From Cristatella mucedo (lineage: Eukaryota > Bryozoa > Phylactolaemata > Cristatellidae), in assembly GCA_009760855.2 (NCBI GenBank), contig WPIO01000045.1:1509501-1573500 (forward strand): a stretch of 64,000 nt of DNA. The letters are read 5' to 3'. A program made the translations under genes and the position numbers. This document shows, in pieces, positions 31,290 to 43,239 of the stretch. The notes under the pieces were generated by a model, which was given only the letters and a program-made list of their open reading frames with translations, did not search any database and was not told the DNA's origin. The first letter of the stretch is position 1, and each line of letters starts with the position of its first letter.

Positions 31290-32690
31290 CCGCAATGGCA
31301 ATAATTCCTAAAGAGAGTTCTCAGCAGCATTAAGTTCTTGGTTTCTCAAAACCTGGCCTTGCATGGTCACCAAGAGAGTCTTGGCCTGACTGGTGAGATA
31401 AGCATTAGAAACTTACTGGGATTTTCCATCTTTTTTCTAGTTCAGTACGATCTTCTTCGGCAATCACAACTGGACCACGTCGGAAAGAATCCACAGTCAG
31501 TCTCTTATCTGCCTTCTCAAACCTAAAATGATTCCTTTGAATACTTGCATCCAAAGCCACAGACAAGCTACTCTGTGACAGATGGTGAAGCAAGCACTAC
31601 GGACTTCTTGTTGAAATAACTTCTGATTTTGCACACCGCGAACAGATGTTTGGAGTCACTAGATAAGTCGATGTTGACTTTGCCAACAAAACTGTCGTCA
31701 TCAAAGAGTCCTTCATGGGTTTTCTTCAAATACACGCCAAAGCTGCGGCAGCAATTGAGGGTCTCATCTTGGACAAACTTGAATCTGAAAAAATATCTAG
31801 CAATATTGCAGGTCGCAGTGCTACGGTGACTACGTAGTCACGTCTGGCCACTTGGCAGGTGTCCAAAAGAGAATACTGTCCAGCAATAAGAAGGTAGCTT
31901 GTTTAAACTATGATAACCGAAGCTTGATCGTAGGAGGAGTTCATGCTGCATGTCAAGATTCCGTTGTCATTGCCCTTTTTGGAAGGACACCTACTTATTC
32001 TTTTCAAGATCAATTCCTGAGGTGAGAATAACTGAAGAAAATCTTAGGCCTCACTGTCAAACGTGACTCGGCAACAAGGTGGAGTGCAAGAGGGGAGGCT
32101 GTGAAAACTACCAATGATGGGCTGAACAGCATTGTAGGTCTTTTGGAGCATCTGTCTGATGGCACATTTGGTTTTCCCAGCTAAATGATCTTGATGTCAA
32201 ATTTGGTTTCTTGTTCGATGTTGAGCAGCTTTTGAAGACAAATGAATAGACCGAATTCTGCCAGCAATGTCTAGATCTTGGAGGCTTCTTTCGCACAGAC
32301 GTTGATGGAACAGAGCTGTAGAACGAAACACGTGACTGTAAAATGCTTCATGCCACACGTCGTGACTCGGCACCAAAGATCCCACTTGAATTCATCTTCA
32401 TATCTTTCGTTGTCAGTTATGGAGATGTGTTTCATAATTTGAGAGTTGCAAATTCTTCTCACCATAGCTGTATCAGTAACTAGCTGTGAACGTTCCTTTA
32501 GCAAGCTAAAGATAATCCTGTCTTATCTGAGAGCAGCAATGGGGCTCGACTCAAGGTCGACTCTCCGATTTGGCCTTGTTAAGCATGGAGAAAGAAAAAC
32601 TGAACAATATTGACTGTCAGACTGTAACAGGCCAGTTTGCCACGTTCAAAGCCAAAGAAATTGACCTAAGCTGAAGCTGTGATAGCTATG
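31290..32690 (+). pseudogene. hAT-superfamily transposase relic (ZMYM1/DUF4371 type)
   Basis: Several frames joined by indels follow the order of ZMYM1-like hAT transposases. FLVSQNLALHGHQES near 31330 matches the FLA..NLAFRGH motif. Around 31680-31790 comes VVIKESFMGFLQIHAK. Around 31820-31900 a GQCYDGA-NMSG--GVQKRIL-like segment appears as QCYGDYVVTSGHLAGVQKRI. At 31900-31975 lies a DNRSLIVGGVHAAC counterpart of the CHSLNL motif. GLTVKRDSATRWSARGEAV (32044-32103) is the typical TRW motif. The hAT C-terminal dimerisation region is at about 32452-32665 (SCERSFSKLKIILSYLR, then FATFKAKEI). Many stops show it is dead. The N-terminal zinc-finger part is not clear, and I see no terminal inverted repeats or 8-bp duplication. 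Confidence 0.8.
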
Positions 32691-32914
32691 TTGTATCTTT
32701 ACTACAGTTGAGGAGATTTTCTCGACTCGATATGACTGCTAGCTTGTGGTTTTGCATTTTTTCTGTGGCGGAGCAATTTTGCAGCACCTTTTGACACTAC
32801 TGCACGGAGGCAGGCTATCATCAAAGCAAAGCCTAAGCCCGAATAAGAAAGTTCGCGGCCCACTGGCCACTGATCATACAAGTTGTTTCGCCTTCCTCCC
32901 ATCGTCTGTCACAA

Positions 32915-33410
32915 CAATAGTTGGGGTTCATTACTGGCTTTGGAAGCACGGCAACTAACGGTCCGGTGTCCGCAGGATTTGAGGTTGGTTAGATGCATGG
33001 CTAGATGGATATCTCCCAATAGCAGAGCGAGTGGCGATGCGGAGCTTAAGAAGGACGTCTTTGTGACAGTCAGGCACGAGCCAGCTAATGAAGGGACCTG
33101 AAAGTGAATGACAGGGCCTCAAAGTCTATGCATGTGTGCACTGCTCGATGGGTAGCCAGACCAGGTCTGTTACAAGTGGTGCAATACGGCAGATGCAAAA
33201 ATGTGTGACACAAACCTAGCAGCGAGTTTTGCACAGGCTGTAAGCCTCCTATCACGCATGACGAAAGACCTACCAGGAGTGAGTGAATTGCGCCGAGTGA
33301 AATAAGCGAGTTTAAGATGATTTCGAAAATTAGGGTGCTGAATCTTAAAAATTATACCGACCAAACGACCTCGGTCGTTAAAGGCCTTTCCACTACCCTG
33401 CCTTATCGCT
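32915..33410 (-). mobile_element. LINE-A-related RT C-terminal fragment, diverged
   Basis: The complement of a diverged LINE-A-type RT end: CTTTGGAAGCACGGCAACTA with GGTCCGGTGTCCGCAGGATT (FGDRAFSS region), GAAGGGACCTGAAAGTGAATG, and GAGTTTTGCACAGGCTGTAA (complement of the LQLVQNS segment). It looks older than, or a different subfamily from, the 26 kb copy. Confidence 0.65.
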
Positions 33411-33887
33411 GGGCTAAACCAGGCTCAAGTTAAGGTCCATGGTGATGAAGTATTCTAAAGCAACAAAGGGATGCATGCGTCCACCGCCGGCTCTGCCCCG
33501 CAGAACTCGCATACCGAGCACCGCTGAACCACCGACCTGCTGCTCACAGCTTAGCACGCAGCTCCGGCCTTGATCGGCTTGATCGCTGAGGCATAACTGA
33601 CCGCCTATCTCGACTTCAACTTTTACGCTGCTTTGACTTTGATTAATATATCACCGGTTCCTAGTCGCAGCAATATAGGAGCAGCGAATGAGATGCAGAG
33701 CACTGAAGTTTCCGAAGCAAGATAAAAGGCGAACCGACCGATGAGAACTTCCGTATGATAATGACGACCAACGTTGGACTAAAGCGAGACCGACCTCTGA
33801 TCTCGGTTTAGGGTCACGCACGGCGACGTCGTCCAGGCTCTCAGTGGCCCTGGGCAGTCCACAGTACCCCGAATGTCGCTCTATCGC
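33411..33887. other. no gene seen
   Basis: Moderately GC-rich intergenic sequence with no supported frame or repeat. Confidence 0.35.
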
Positions 33888-34018
33888 GGTTTGGCCCGGA
33901 AGTAAGGCGCTCGCCTTTGACCCCCTCAGTCACGAGCTCGAGCCCGGCGGCGCACTGGAAGCGTCTGCATAGAGATCAAGTTCTCCTGGGCTGCTGAAGA
34001 ATTGAATTATATTTAAAA
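33888..34018 (+). mobile_element. SINE-1 copy
   Basis: A-box-like GGTTTGGCCCGGAAGTAAGG, B-box-like GAGCTCGAGCCCGGCGG, then CTGGAAGCGTCTGCATAGAG, ATCAAGTTCTCCTGGG and a TGAATTATATTT end. Nearly full length with a divergent 3' stem. Confidence 0.8.
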
Positions 34019-34119
34019 ACATTATGTATTTACTTTCAATGATATTTTCCCTAATCGGGAACAACGTCCGCCTCTATTAACAGCCAGTAACTAGTACGTG
34101 GGCGTAGCATCGTCATCAT

Positions 34120-34465
34120 GTCGCCCGCCCTAGCCTGACAGGGCAGGAGTGCATAACGCCTCAACAGCCGGGTCCTCCCCGCTGATTGGGTGGAGGCATG
34201 GGTGGCGACTCGGTCACGTGATCTTGTCCCGCCGGCGCTCTAGTTGAGCTCGCACGGTAGTGAGAAGGCGTGTCATCTGTCTCCGGCTCGCCCACGTGTA
34301 CTGCTCACAAAGAGAAGAGCCTCGCGGATTCAATTACATCTTGTGGAGAGGTCAGTGGCTTCATTTGCCATCTGTGCATGCTGCACCGCATACACTCTCG
34401 TCAACCTTCCGGCCGCTGAGCTGAAGATGACCCCGACAACACACTAGAACTCCATTCCTTGACCG
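34120..34465 (+). repeat. GC-rich interspersed repeat R1, copy 2
   Basis: Collinear with 7365-7745 in the same orientation: CCTGACAGGGCAGGAGTGCA, CCGCTGATTGGGTGGAGG, GTCACGTGATCTTGTC, CAATTACATCTTGTGGAGAGG, and TCAACCTTCCGGCCGCTGAG. Both copies end near CCCCAATTCC / CTCCATTCC. Confidence 0.6.
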
Positions 34466-34594
34466 GGAACTCTCTCTAGCGTATATGCCGAGTACGCCAA
34501 TTCTTTACGCGAGAAACTGCACAGAATGTTAATCGCGGGTCCTGTCGTAACTTATCTGATACCGCATGCGCCTCTGTTCCTTCTGCAGTTTATC

Positions 34595-34770
34595 GTGAGC
34601 CGTAATGGCCTTCTAGGTAAGGCCATTGCTTTTCCGGACCTTGGGGTCGTGAGTTCGAATCCTGTAGGTGGGGGATCCTATATCGCCGCTGCAAGAGCAC
34701 GTGATAGCCATAAAGGCTCCTCTCTCACTATACAAAATAGGCTGTGAAATCAGCAAGTATTTAATTTAAC
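34595..34770 (+). mobile_element. SINE-2 copy
   Basis: tRNA-derived: GTGAGCCGTAATGGCCTTCT opens the copy, AAGGCCATTGCTTTTCCGGA follows, and the B box is GTGAGTTCGAATCC. The body continues GTGGGGGATCCTATATCGCC, then GTGATAGCCATAAAGGCTCC, ATACAAAATAGGCTGTGAAA and TCAGCAAGTATTTAATTTAA. Best forward representative of this family in the window. Confidence 0.85.
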
Positions 34771-34867
34771 TTGACTTAATCAGTCTGGATCGCGCGATGT
34801 CGCGGGCAGGGGGCGCAAGTGCCACCTATCTCGAGTGCAAGCCACTAACTTTCGCCGCAGTTGCCTT

Positions 34868-34958
34868 GAATAAAAATAGTAATAATACTAATACATTTTT
34901 ATGGCGCCATTAGAGAAACGAATCTCTTTAGAGAAACGAATCCCTAGAGAAAGCGTGC
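34868..34958 (-). mobile_element. LINE-A 3' tail fragment
   Basis: Reverse ATAGTAATAATACTAATA tail and the complement of part of the terminal hairpin, in which GAATCTCTTTAGAGAAAC is locally duplicated. Confidence 0.55.
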
Positions 34959-36129
34959 GTAAAGAAAGAATAACACAGTGGACGTAAGGCTACCCGCTTC
35001 TGAATGATTTTTTTTGCCGAGATCAACCTGCCCTTACATCGCCGGCCCTCGGAAAATCCAATTTAGTTGGAGAGTCTGACCTAGACATCCATAGACTAAA
35101 GCAGCGCGCCACAACCCCCCCCCCCCCTGCGCTTCGTGCTCGCACCGTTCAAGGGCACCACTGCATCACGCTCATCTTCCCGGGGCAGCGATGTCCTCAT
35201 GTCGACCAATTCCGCGATGACATAATTTGGCTAAGCCGGCGATATGCTGCAAGATTTCCATACGCCACACCTCGCGACGGTAGGAATCAACGTTATCCGT
35301 AAATTGCCACCCTCGACATTTGCACCTCGACCTTATCGCATGCAAGTTCGTACGCAGGAGATAGGTCGGATGATAAAGAGCACATTGCAAGCTCGCGAGA
35401 GCACATCCACCACGTCTGGGGAGACGGCTCAGATTGAATGCAATCGAATGCACTTTTCTAGCGCACTTCCGTTAAAATGGTAGTGCAAAGTCGGGTTGGC
35501 AAAAGTCCGAGGTGGCAAAATGTCACCGTCTGAGAAGAAATACTCCTATTACTATTTAACTTCCTTTTCTTATGCATGAATGAAAGCAGTGATATCAAAA
35601 CAATTTTTGAGCTTATAATTGCGTAATTTGCGTAAGAATTAATTCAAATTTGGTTATTTTCCGCGTACATGAAGTGTCTAGGTCTTGTAACTAGCTTTCA
35701 GTGGCTCCAACTGTGAACGTGTCATCACCGTCACGTGGTTCCGCCCCAAAGCCGACGTCCGACGTTCGCCCAACGAGCGCGCTCCCTGGCGGCATGTGAC
35801 GCGTTTGCCGGCATGCGACGCGTTCCTTGCCGCGCAATTCACTTTCTGCCTGTGCGTCGGCCTGTACGCACGCTATCACTTTCTTCTCACTTGACATCAC
35901 GTGCTCCGGAGCAGCACGCACGACGGCTGCTATATCAGTATGAACGCTCGCTCGCTCATGTTGCCTGTATGCAGTATACACGACCTACACGATCTACACG
36001 CCCCTACACGACCGCTGTCGTCTCACGTAAAGATCTCCTCTAACATTTATACGGGTAATTTGCACGTATAGCCAAAACCTAATAAAAATTATGTAGTACA
36101 ATGCCCAGCAACATGCTATTTTGATAGAT
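34959..36129. other. no gene seen
   Basis: Includes a C12-13 run near 35116. A GC-rich stretch with short frames lies at 35690-36050, where ACACGACCTACACGATCTACACG forms a short degenerate tandem at about 35978-36012. No domain signals. Confidence 0.35.
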
Positions 36130-36567
36130 ATGTTAATAATAGTAATAATAATAATAATGCACTTGATAAAGCGCCCTCAAAGAACTCAATCTCTTTCTAG
36201 GAGCTTTACATTTGCTGCTATGGGAAACGCGATTGAAAGGTAATATTATGCTTGATAAACAACATAACATGGTTAGGGGTGAAATGCACAGGGTCAGTAT
36301 GCAAGTTTAGTTAGTGGCAGCATGCACAATGTCAGCACGCATAAGCACACGAAGGACGAATCACAGGGACTCACTAAATGCTGTCCTAAATAGGTATGTT
36401 TTTAGGTTCTTTTTAAATGCGGTCAAGTCAGGTGATGTTGTGACACAAGTCGGGAGGGAGTTCTAGGCTTTGGGAGCGTAAGAATTAAATGCACGGTCTC
36501 CATAGGATTTGAGGTTTGTTCAAGGTATTGTAAACTGTTGGATTCCGAAAAGAGGTATGAGTGCTTG

Positions 36568-36709
36568 CCCACTGCCCATTTGCAGATTGCTGTGTTGCCT
36601 ATCGTTGATCGGTGATTGCCTCCCTTTGCAGCAAATGTAAAGCGCCTAGAAAGAGATTGAGTTCTCTGAGGGCGCTTTATCAAGTGCATTATTATTATTA
36701 TTATTATTA
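36568..36709 (+). mobile_element. LINE-A 3' end nested in opposite orientation
   Basis: Forward hairpin and (ATT)n end preceded by about 50 bases of unassigned sequence (CCCACTGCCCATTTGCAG onward). TGCTTG occurs immediately before (36562-36567) and after (36710-36715), consistent with a 6-bp target-site duplication. Confidence 0.8.
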
Positions 36710-37004
36710 TGCTTGGCCTGGTGGGGAAGTAGATCTGAGAGATAGGCTGGAGCCAAAGAATGAAGTGACCTAAAAGTGAGCAACAAAACCTTGAAGTCGA
36801 TCCGTTGCTTGACTGGTAGCCAGTGCAGTTCGGCGAGTAGTGGTGTGATATGGCAACTTTGAAGCTCACGACAGACAAGCCTAGCTGCAGAGTTTTGCAC
36901 CAGCTGTAATCGCCTGGTTGCACATGCCAGTAGGCTGCAAGCAGTGAGCTACAGAAGTCAAGACGGGATGTCACAAATGCATAAACCAACTTAAACATGG
37001 TATC

Positions 37005-37737
37005 TGTAGTTCGATTGCATGCGGGCTGGTATCGCTCCTTTCCTCAACAGCTGGTGGGAGCATCCCCGAGAGGGACCTGTGCACAGCTGTAGTCAGCTTG
37101 GAGAGTCCCCGGGAGAGCGCAGCGTCTCTAGGCTTCGATGGTTTCGGATACTTCGTTGGCTGGCTGCTGAACTTCGAGAGGGAGATCGAGAAAAGTGGCT
37201 ACGAACCGAGTGAGTGCCACTTGTTTTTACTCCTTGCGATGCAAGGCGGGGCCTTCACGTTTGCCTCGAGGCTCCCGCAGGCAAGTCAGGATGACTATGC
37301 CAAGCTTCGTGAGGCCCTAGTGAGGGCATTCACCTCGCCGGCCGGTAGAGCGCGATTGCTGCACACTGATCGGGTAAAGGCTGGTCGGACTGAGAGGGCC
37401 GACAGGAGCGACCGAAAGCGGCAGCAGCGATCATCGACTGTGTGCCGGGTGACAGAGGTTTGTCAAGCTGCCACGCCATGGCGGCAGGCAACGGCTCTCA
37501 AAGCGGCAACAGTCGATCAGGCTTCAATGGTGTTCCACGAAGCAACGGCGTTGTGCGAGGCAACGGTCAGCGGTGTGGCTGAGGCGACAGAGAGTGAGAC
37601 GATGCACGGAGGGTCTGCGGCGTCCGCGACAGAGTCAGCGGCGTCTAATACAGAGTCGGCGGCATCCGCGTGGAAGGCGGCAGCGTCCGCGTGGAACTGT
37701 TCATCGGCTAGGTCTCTGATGTTCGAACCAAACTACA
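37005..37737 (+). mobile_element. 733-bp insertion with TG...CA ends and Gag-like coding
   Basis: Interrupts LINE-A exactly between GTATC (37000-37004) and GTATC (37738-37742), a perfect 5-bp duplication. The ends are TGTAGTT and AACTACA, a 7-bp perfect inverted repeat that continues imperfectly. One frame is open across the whole element with no obvious ATG start. From about 37150 it encodes a segment resembling the retrotransposon Gag capsid N-terminal fold (YFVGWLLNFEREIEKSGYEP, then FLLLAMQGGAFTFASRLP and DDYAKLREALVRAF). An Ala/Ser/Thr/Glu-rich tail with short internal repeats (GCGTCCGCG-type) follows. TG...CA ends with a 5-bp duplication are LTR-retroelement or integrase-like, but no direct repeat (LTR) pair, protease or RT is present. 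It is best read as a non-autonomous or composite retroelement. Confidence 0.75.
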
Positions 37738-38515
37738 GTATCCTTATCTAAAAAAGCCCAAATTTTAGCAATGTTATATATCTGAAAGTAGGCAGACTTG
37801 ATTGTGGAGCTGATGTGGTCGTCTAATGATAGGTCACGTTGGGAAATAACACCTAGATTTCGGGCTGATTCAACAGATGTGCTGACAGAGCCAATTTTGA
37901 GCGTCAGCCTTTCCAATTTCTGAATCACATCGGGTTTGCTCATTGCTAATAAGTTAGTTATATCACCGTTTAGTTTAAAAAAATTTGCTGCCATCCATGT
38001 GCGGATGTCATCAATGCATGCAGCTAGGGAGTTGAGAGAATTCGAGGTACTCGAAGGCTAGGAGGGATCAAAGCAAAGGTACAATTGATTGCCATCCGCA
38101 TAGAAGTTAAAGCCTGATTGGGCTTGGCAATTACGTCAGTTAGAGGGAGAGTATAAACCGTTAAAAGAACCGGATCTAGCACGGAGCCCCGAGGTATCCC
38201 ATATTTCAGATGTATCTTGGATGATCTTTGTCCATTCACATCAATACTCAAGAGTCTCCCATTGAGAGAGGACCGGAACCATTGCAGAGCAGTGCCAGTG
38301 ATGCCCAGGCGAGATGAGAGGCGCTATAGAAGAACTTGGTAATCGATAGAATCAAAAGCTGCCGAAAGATCAAGCAAAACAAGCAAAGATACTTTATTTA
38401 TAGTCTGCATTCCTAAGTAGGTCGTTGTACACCCGAAGCAATACTGATTATGTGGAGTGATTAGGTCTAAAGCCAGACTGAAACTTACTAGCAAAGTTTG
38501 AAATTTCAAATGTTG

Positions 38516-40394
38516 AGATGGAGATTGCGAAAAATAAGCAGGTTTGTTCGCTGTGTATTTCTCAAGGGCGGAGACTTTTCTGCATAAGCTGACGCAACAA
38601 CCGCTGGACCAGAGAAGCACTCGAGAGACCACTGGTGCCCGGATGTTGTCACTTGTACATGTTCATAGGCTGGGTAAAAGTTTGTGCAGTAGTGGGGCAT
38701 CTCGAATAATAATAAGATGTCGTTTACGAAGCGTCCGTTGAGACTCAAACCTACATCCCTACGCTTCATATTTTCTTGCAAGAGAGTAATAACTAAAGCC
38801 GAATTAAGTGCACGGACTAATGTCTAGAAACTATGCAGAAGCATACTAGTACAGTCCTATTATCGCTAAGCTTCAGGATTGAAGGCAAGTTGGATGTCGG
38901 AGCGTGGTTTACAAGGATCGACGAGCAGGTAGAGCTGAGTGTCAGTCATAAAAATGATGGCAGAGATTGCGCTTTTCAATGACATCGGCTAAAAGCAGTG
39001 TATAAATAGTGAAAAGACGCGAGCCTCAAACCGACCTTAAGATATCACATGAAGGGCACTCCGGATGACCGACAGCAATTTACTATCTCCTGATGCCCGT
39101 TGAAGCTCCATAGAAACTAAAGGTCAAACTGTGAGATAAGCTTCGTGTAATCTCGACTTGGGTACTCTTCATTTTTTTACGTAATGCGATCGGTGTGTTA
39201 GCAACCGTAAGCGAAACGACCGACGCAATGCCGCCCCGAAATAATGACCTTTGAGCTCGGCCCTGGAACTTTGAACTGGAAAATGCTTATGCGGTAAGGT
39301 GATGTGCGGTAAGATGCATGTGAGCAGCTAGATATTCATTGACTGGCGCATACCTACGCTTTTTTCGCAGGTGCACTATATTCCATGTGAAAAATAAATA
39401 GGTGAGCATACATATAAGCAAATAGCCTAAAAAGGCTAGTCTCAATGAATCGTCGATAGTCACAGGGACTGATGATTTTGTGTCAGAACAGAAATATAAT
39501 ACAGCTGACTGTGTCCATAGTAATCCCATGTCTTCGAATGACGCGAGTATAAATGACCTATACACTCATGAGAGCATTGTGTAAGCAAGCGAATTACAAA
39601 AAGTAGGTCCTGACAACGCACGAAACAACAAGTAACACATTTAAGAGTAAGCGATAGTGAGTAAATGCATGTGAGTACCACTCTATTGAAAGCATGCCGG
39701 GCCTACACGTTGACAACCCGTACTAGATAATTGCAATCAGTGCACACGAACAATTAACACGAATAATTAGCGAGTAGCCGAACGCTCGGGTTGCATGATT
39801 ATCCCGGAGTTGTATAGCCGATCTTAAGCAATGAAGCCCGTCAATGAGTTCACCTCGCGGTTTTGACCAGCCAAGTGCTAAGCTTCGGTTAGCCATTCGC
39901 TCTTCCCGGGTTCCCACCTTATTAAAGGAGGCACGATCTAGTCGCGAAAGATTTTCGGATCAGTGCTTCTGACTGCGAAGCACGAAGACGGGAGATTGAA
40001 TTTTAAAGTTACATACAACTTGCATATAACCGTACAGCTGCGCAAAGGCTCAGTTGCAAAGATTCGCCAGGCACCGTCAATCAGACCGACCTATTCGAGT
40101 CAGGCTCTTCGTTTCGTAAAACGAATGCGAGCGGCCGGCACGCTGTAGCCTTGGCAGCAGTTCTACCTCGTCATAATACTGTGTAGACAATATATTTCTA
40201 AAGACGCAGCCATCGCTACGCATCAAAGGGCCGGGCCATAAACAGACATTTGAGGATAGTTGCCTAATTCGTCGAAGGCCACAGCTCAGTGGCTGCCCTA
40301 AATGCCGACGACGTCGAATGGCCGTGAAATGGCCAAAGCCTGAGCGCACATCCACATATTTTTGTCAGTTCTACCCTGAGCTAATCTCTTCGAC
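38516..40394. other. mostly unassigned; decayed LINE relic near 38.9-39.1 kb
   Basis: No supported gene. At about 38880-39110 (minus) there is a faint RT core: the complement of TTTTATGACTGACACTCAGC, where an FYADDTQLY motif is expected, and GTGTATAAATAGTGAAAAGA, where the LFTVYT motif is expected. The rest is unique-looking. Confidence 0.35.
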
Positions 40395-42276
40395 ATTTTG
40401 ATATTCAATTGAAGTTTACAGCCTGCTTTAGAGAAAACAGTGTGCATATCCATGCCTCTTTAAAGCCCCCTCCGAGTAAAGCAATTGTGGAATCACAGCC
40501 TGTGACCTTCCTTAAAAGGATTTCCGAGGTTTCTGCATTCGATGTGGCTACGTTAACAAGGTCTAGTAAAAAGAGCTGGTCTCCTGAAGACCCTATACCA
40601 TCATCTCTGAGGTCTTCATTGGCAGACCAACTTTGCCGGCCGTAACCAAGATTTGTAATGCTTCTTTTGAAAAAGAAGTTGTACCCATGTCCTTCAAATC
40701 GGCAATCGTTAGATCCACACTTAAAAAGCCTGGATTTTATAAAGAGGTATTTGAAAACTATCGCCAAGTCTTCCTTCTCCCATTCTTGTCAAAGATTCTT
40801 GAAAACATTGTCGCTAAGTATCTAGTTGCACATATTGAAAAGAATGGAATCTCAGATTCACTTCAATCAGGGTTCAAGAGGTAGCACTCCACTGAAACTG
40901 CTCTCCTCCGTGTTAACAATGACATTCTACGTGGCATCGATGACGGGCATGTCACAACCCTAGCTCTGCTAGATCTGTCAGCAGCCCTCGACATTATTAT
41001 CACGATGTTCTACTTGAACGAGTGAGAACAAAATCGGTCTGGCAGACGAGGGACTGGCGTGGTTTAAATCGTACTTGTCTGATCATGTTCAATCCGTGAT
41101 GCGTTGGGTTCAGGTCTCATACACCAGACCAGTTGCCTGTGGAGTCCCTCAAGGGTCCGTCCTCGAACCCTTGCTCATCTCCATGTATACTAAGCCTCTG
41201 GGAAAAGTGAATAAGGTCCATGGAAGAGGATATCACTTTTATGCTGCCGATACCCAGCGGTTCTAATCATTCAAACTGTCGGAACCTGCTGCAGCAACTA
41301 ATAAACTGAATGTTTGCCTTGCCGACATTCGATCCTGGATGTCAGAAAATTTCTTGAAACTAAACGACGATGAAATCAAACTGCTGCTCACGGGACACCC
41401 TAAGCTCGGCAGGATTAAAGGGCTTTGTTGATCAATAAATCATGCTGTTGTGCCACCATGTGCTCGAAATTTAGGTGTCGTTTTCGACAGCTGCCTACAT
41501 TTTAAACGTTTTATTCAGAAGACCGCTTCTACACCTAGCCATGACGTCCGAATCCTATCTAAGATTAGAAGCTGTCTTTTACGGTAGCTAGCAAAAAATT
41601 GAACTACTTTCTTTGTTCTGTCTCGGCTTGATTATTGTAATTCCATTTTGTCTGGGCTACCAGCAAAAGCAACTAGGCCACTGCAGCTGGCTATGAATAT
41701 GGCTGCAAGGCTAATCTTCAAGTCCCAGAGGTTTGACTACGATCCTTTGCTAAAAGAGCTGGGATGGCTACGGTTGATCAACGGATCCAGAGCAAAGTTC
41801 TTACGCTGACCTACAAGGCCAGCCACTTCCTGGTTCCTCAGTACCTAGCTGAGCTGCTGCACCATTTTCAGACTCTTCGTGCCCTCAGGTCCTGTATGGA
41901 CAATAAATTAGCTATTCCATTCCTCCGCTTAAAGACCGTTGGCGACAGAAGCCTTAGCTCTGCAGGTCCCAGACTGGAACTCGCTTCCAAAATTCTTAGG
42001 CAACAACAACTAATTTCCTGCTGCCGACTATGGCTCATCCTTTTCAGTGGTCCTGAGCTGCTACTTGCACGCTACACACTACCTTAACTGCTCTCCTGAC
42101 TCAGCTATGCTTCCCACTTTCTCTTTGTTGCCCACTTTCTCTTCGATGCGTGAGAGGAAGTCTGTTGGGTACCCAATGCGCACCGAAGGACGCTTAGGCT
42201 GTGAGTGCGTTATACAAAACTCTCCTGCGTAAAACCCACATGGTCTTGGTGGCTTTGTTGAGTTACAGATGGAGAT
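40395..42276 (+). mobile_element. LINE-B, longest copy in the window
   Basis: Follows the LINE-B protein from upstream of the RT core to the 3' end with several stops and frameshifts. Order: KKPGFYKEVFENYRQVFLLP and FLSKILENIVAKYLVAHIEK (40720-40850), TETALLRVNNDILRG, LALLDLSAA with the IDH region damaged, [20 protein letters not shown] (41125-41190), the catalytic zone as HFYAADTQRF (41230-41266), FLKLNDDEIKLL, RLDYCNS, MATVDQRIQSKVLTLTYKAS and CECVIQNSPA. It ends GGAGTTACAGATGGAGATGC without a clear (ACATT)n tail. Confidence 0.88.
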
Positions 42277-43239
42277 GCATCTGAAATTAAGCATTGATCA
42301 AAAGACGTCGTGTCTCTAGTACACCATTCAATGCACAACCCAAACCTAATTTTAACTAGGAGAAAGAAACCTGCAGGTATGTATGCAAATAAATTATTTT
42401 CCACCATGTTTCCGCTACAAAGGCGTTCACAGTAGCTGTGCAGTGGCTGTAGTACTTGCAGTATTCACAAGGTCTACAAATTAAGCCTGACGTCGACGAC
42501 TCGTGTCTATGGACTCACGTTCTCGCGGGCTCACATTCAAAGTTGCTTAGGCTGATGCAACCGGATTTTTGTATAACGTCAGTCCTGGCTGTCGTACGAG
42601 GAGAGAGGTGGACCGAAGCAGCAGGTCTCTTAGGGTTATGGTCTGCCGGTCGCACGACAGTGAGCTGATCGTTAGCTGCTATAAGTTTGTAGCGAGTTTG
42701 TCTGAAATTGTCTGCTCTGCAAGCTATTACATTAAGGCAAACTTTTTTGCTCTATCGTGGGATTGATGCCTTTGATAGCAACGCTCGTGGCGGTATTTTG
42801 CTTGCACTGTGCCCGACCGGAAATAACGTAGGCTAGGTGGATACAAACTTTCTTCCGGACTGGCAAGGTCGTATGGCGGATCCAATAAAACCTTAGCTAA
42901 GCGTTCTGCTTCGCGCGGTTGGTGGCCTTGCTTGCGAGCATCGCGAACGGTTTAAACGCCGCCGTGGCCCTTGTCGATGTCTGCGTGCTGAACGCAGCTT
43001 AGCGGCATTCATCTATAGGTGAGAATTTCGTTATCTATATTCATGATCTGTGGGTTCTCTTTGGTCCCGAACGACCTCGGGGGTCCATACTGCAAACTGC
43101 CCGTCGATTATAAAATGAGTTTGACAGCTGAACGTAGATTATGCAATCGAGCTCGGCCGCCGAATTTTCTCTGAGAGCCGCTTATGAAATAGCGGCGGTA
43201 CGAGGATAATTAATATGAGCCTGATGTATGATTATGCGT
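42277..43239. other. no gene seen
   Basis: Ordinary to slightly GC-rich sequence with short frames and no recognised family. Confidence 0.4.

Larger units (their letters stand above)
36130..38515 (-). mobile_element. LINE-A copy with two nested insertions
   Basis: Reverse tail AATAATAATAATAATGC at 36140, then hairpin, 3' UTR and C-terminal RT. A forward LINE-A 3' end is inserted at 36568-36709 and a 733-bp Gag-like element at 37005-37737. RT resumes at 37743 and runs 5' through KLNGDITNLLAM, a damaged YADD zone near 38095 and the FDSIDYQVLL region near 38340. It ends near 38515, short of the endonuclease. Frameshifts and stops make it inactive. Confidence 0.88.
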
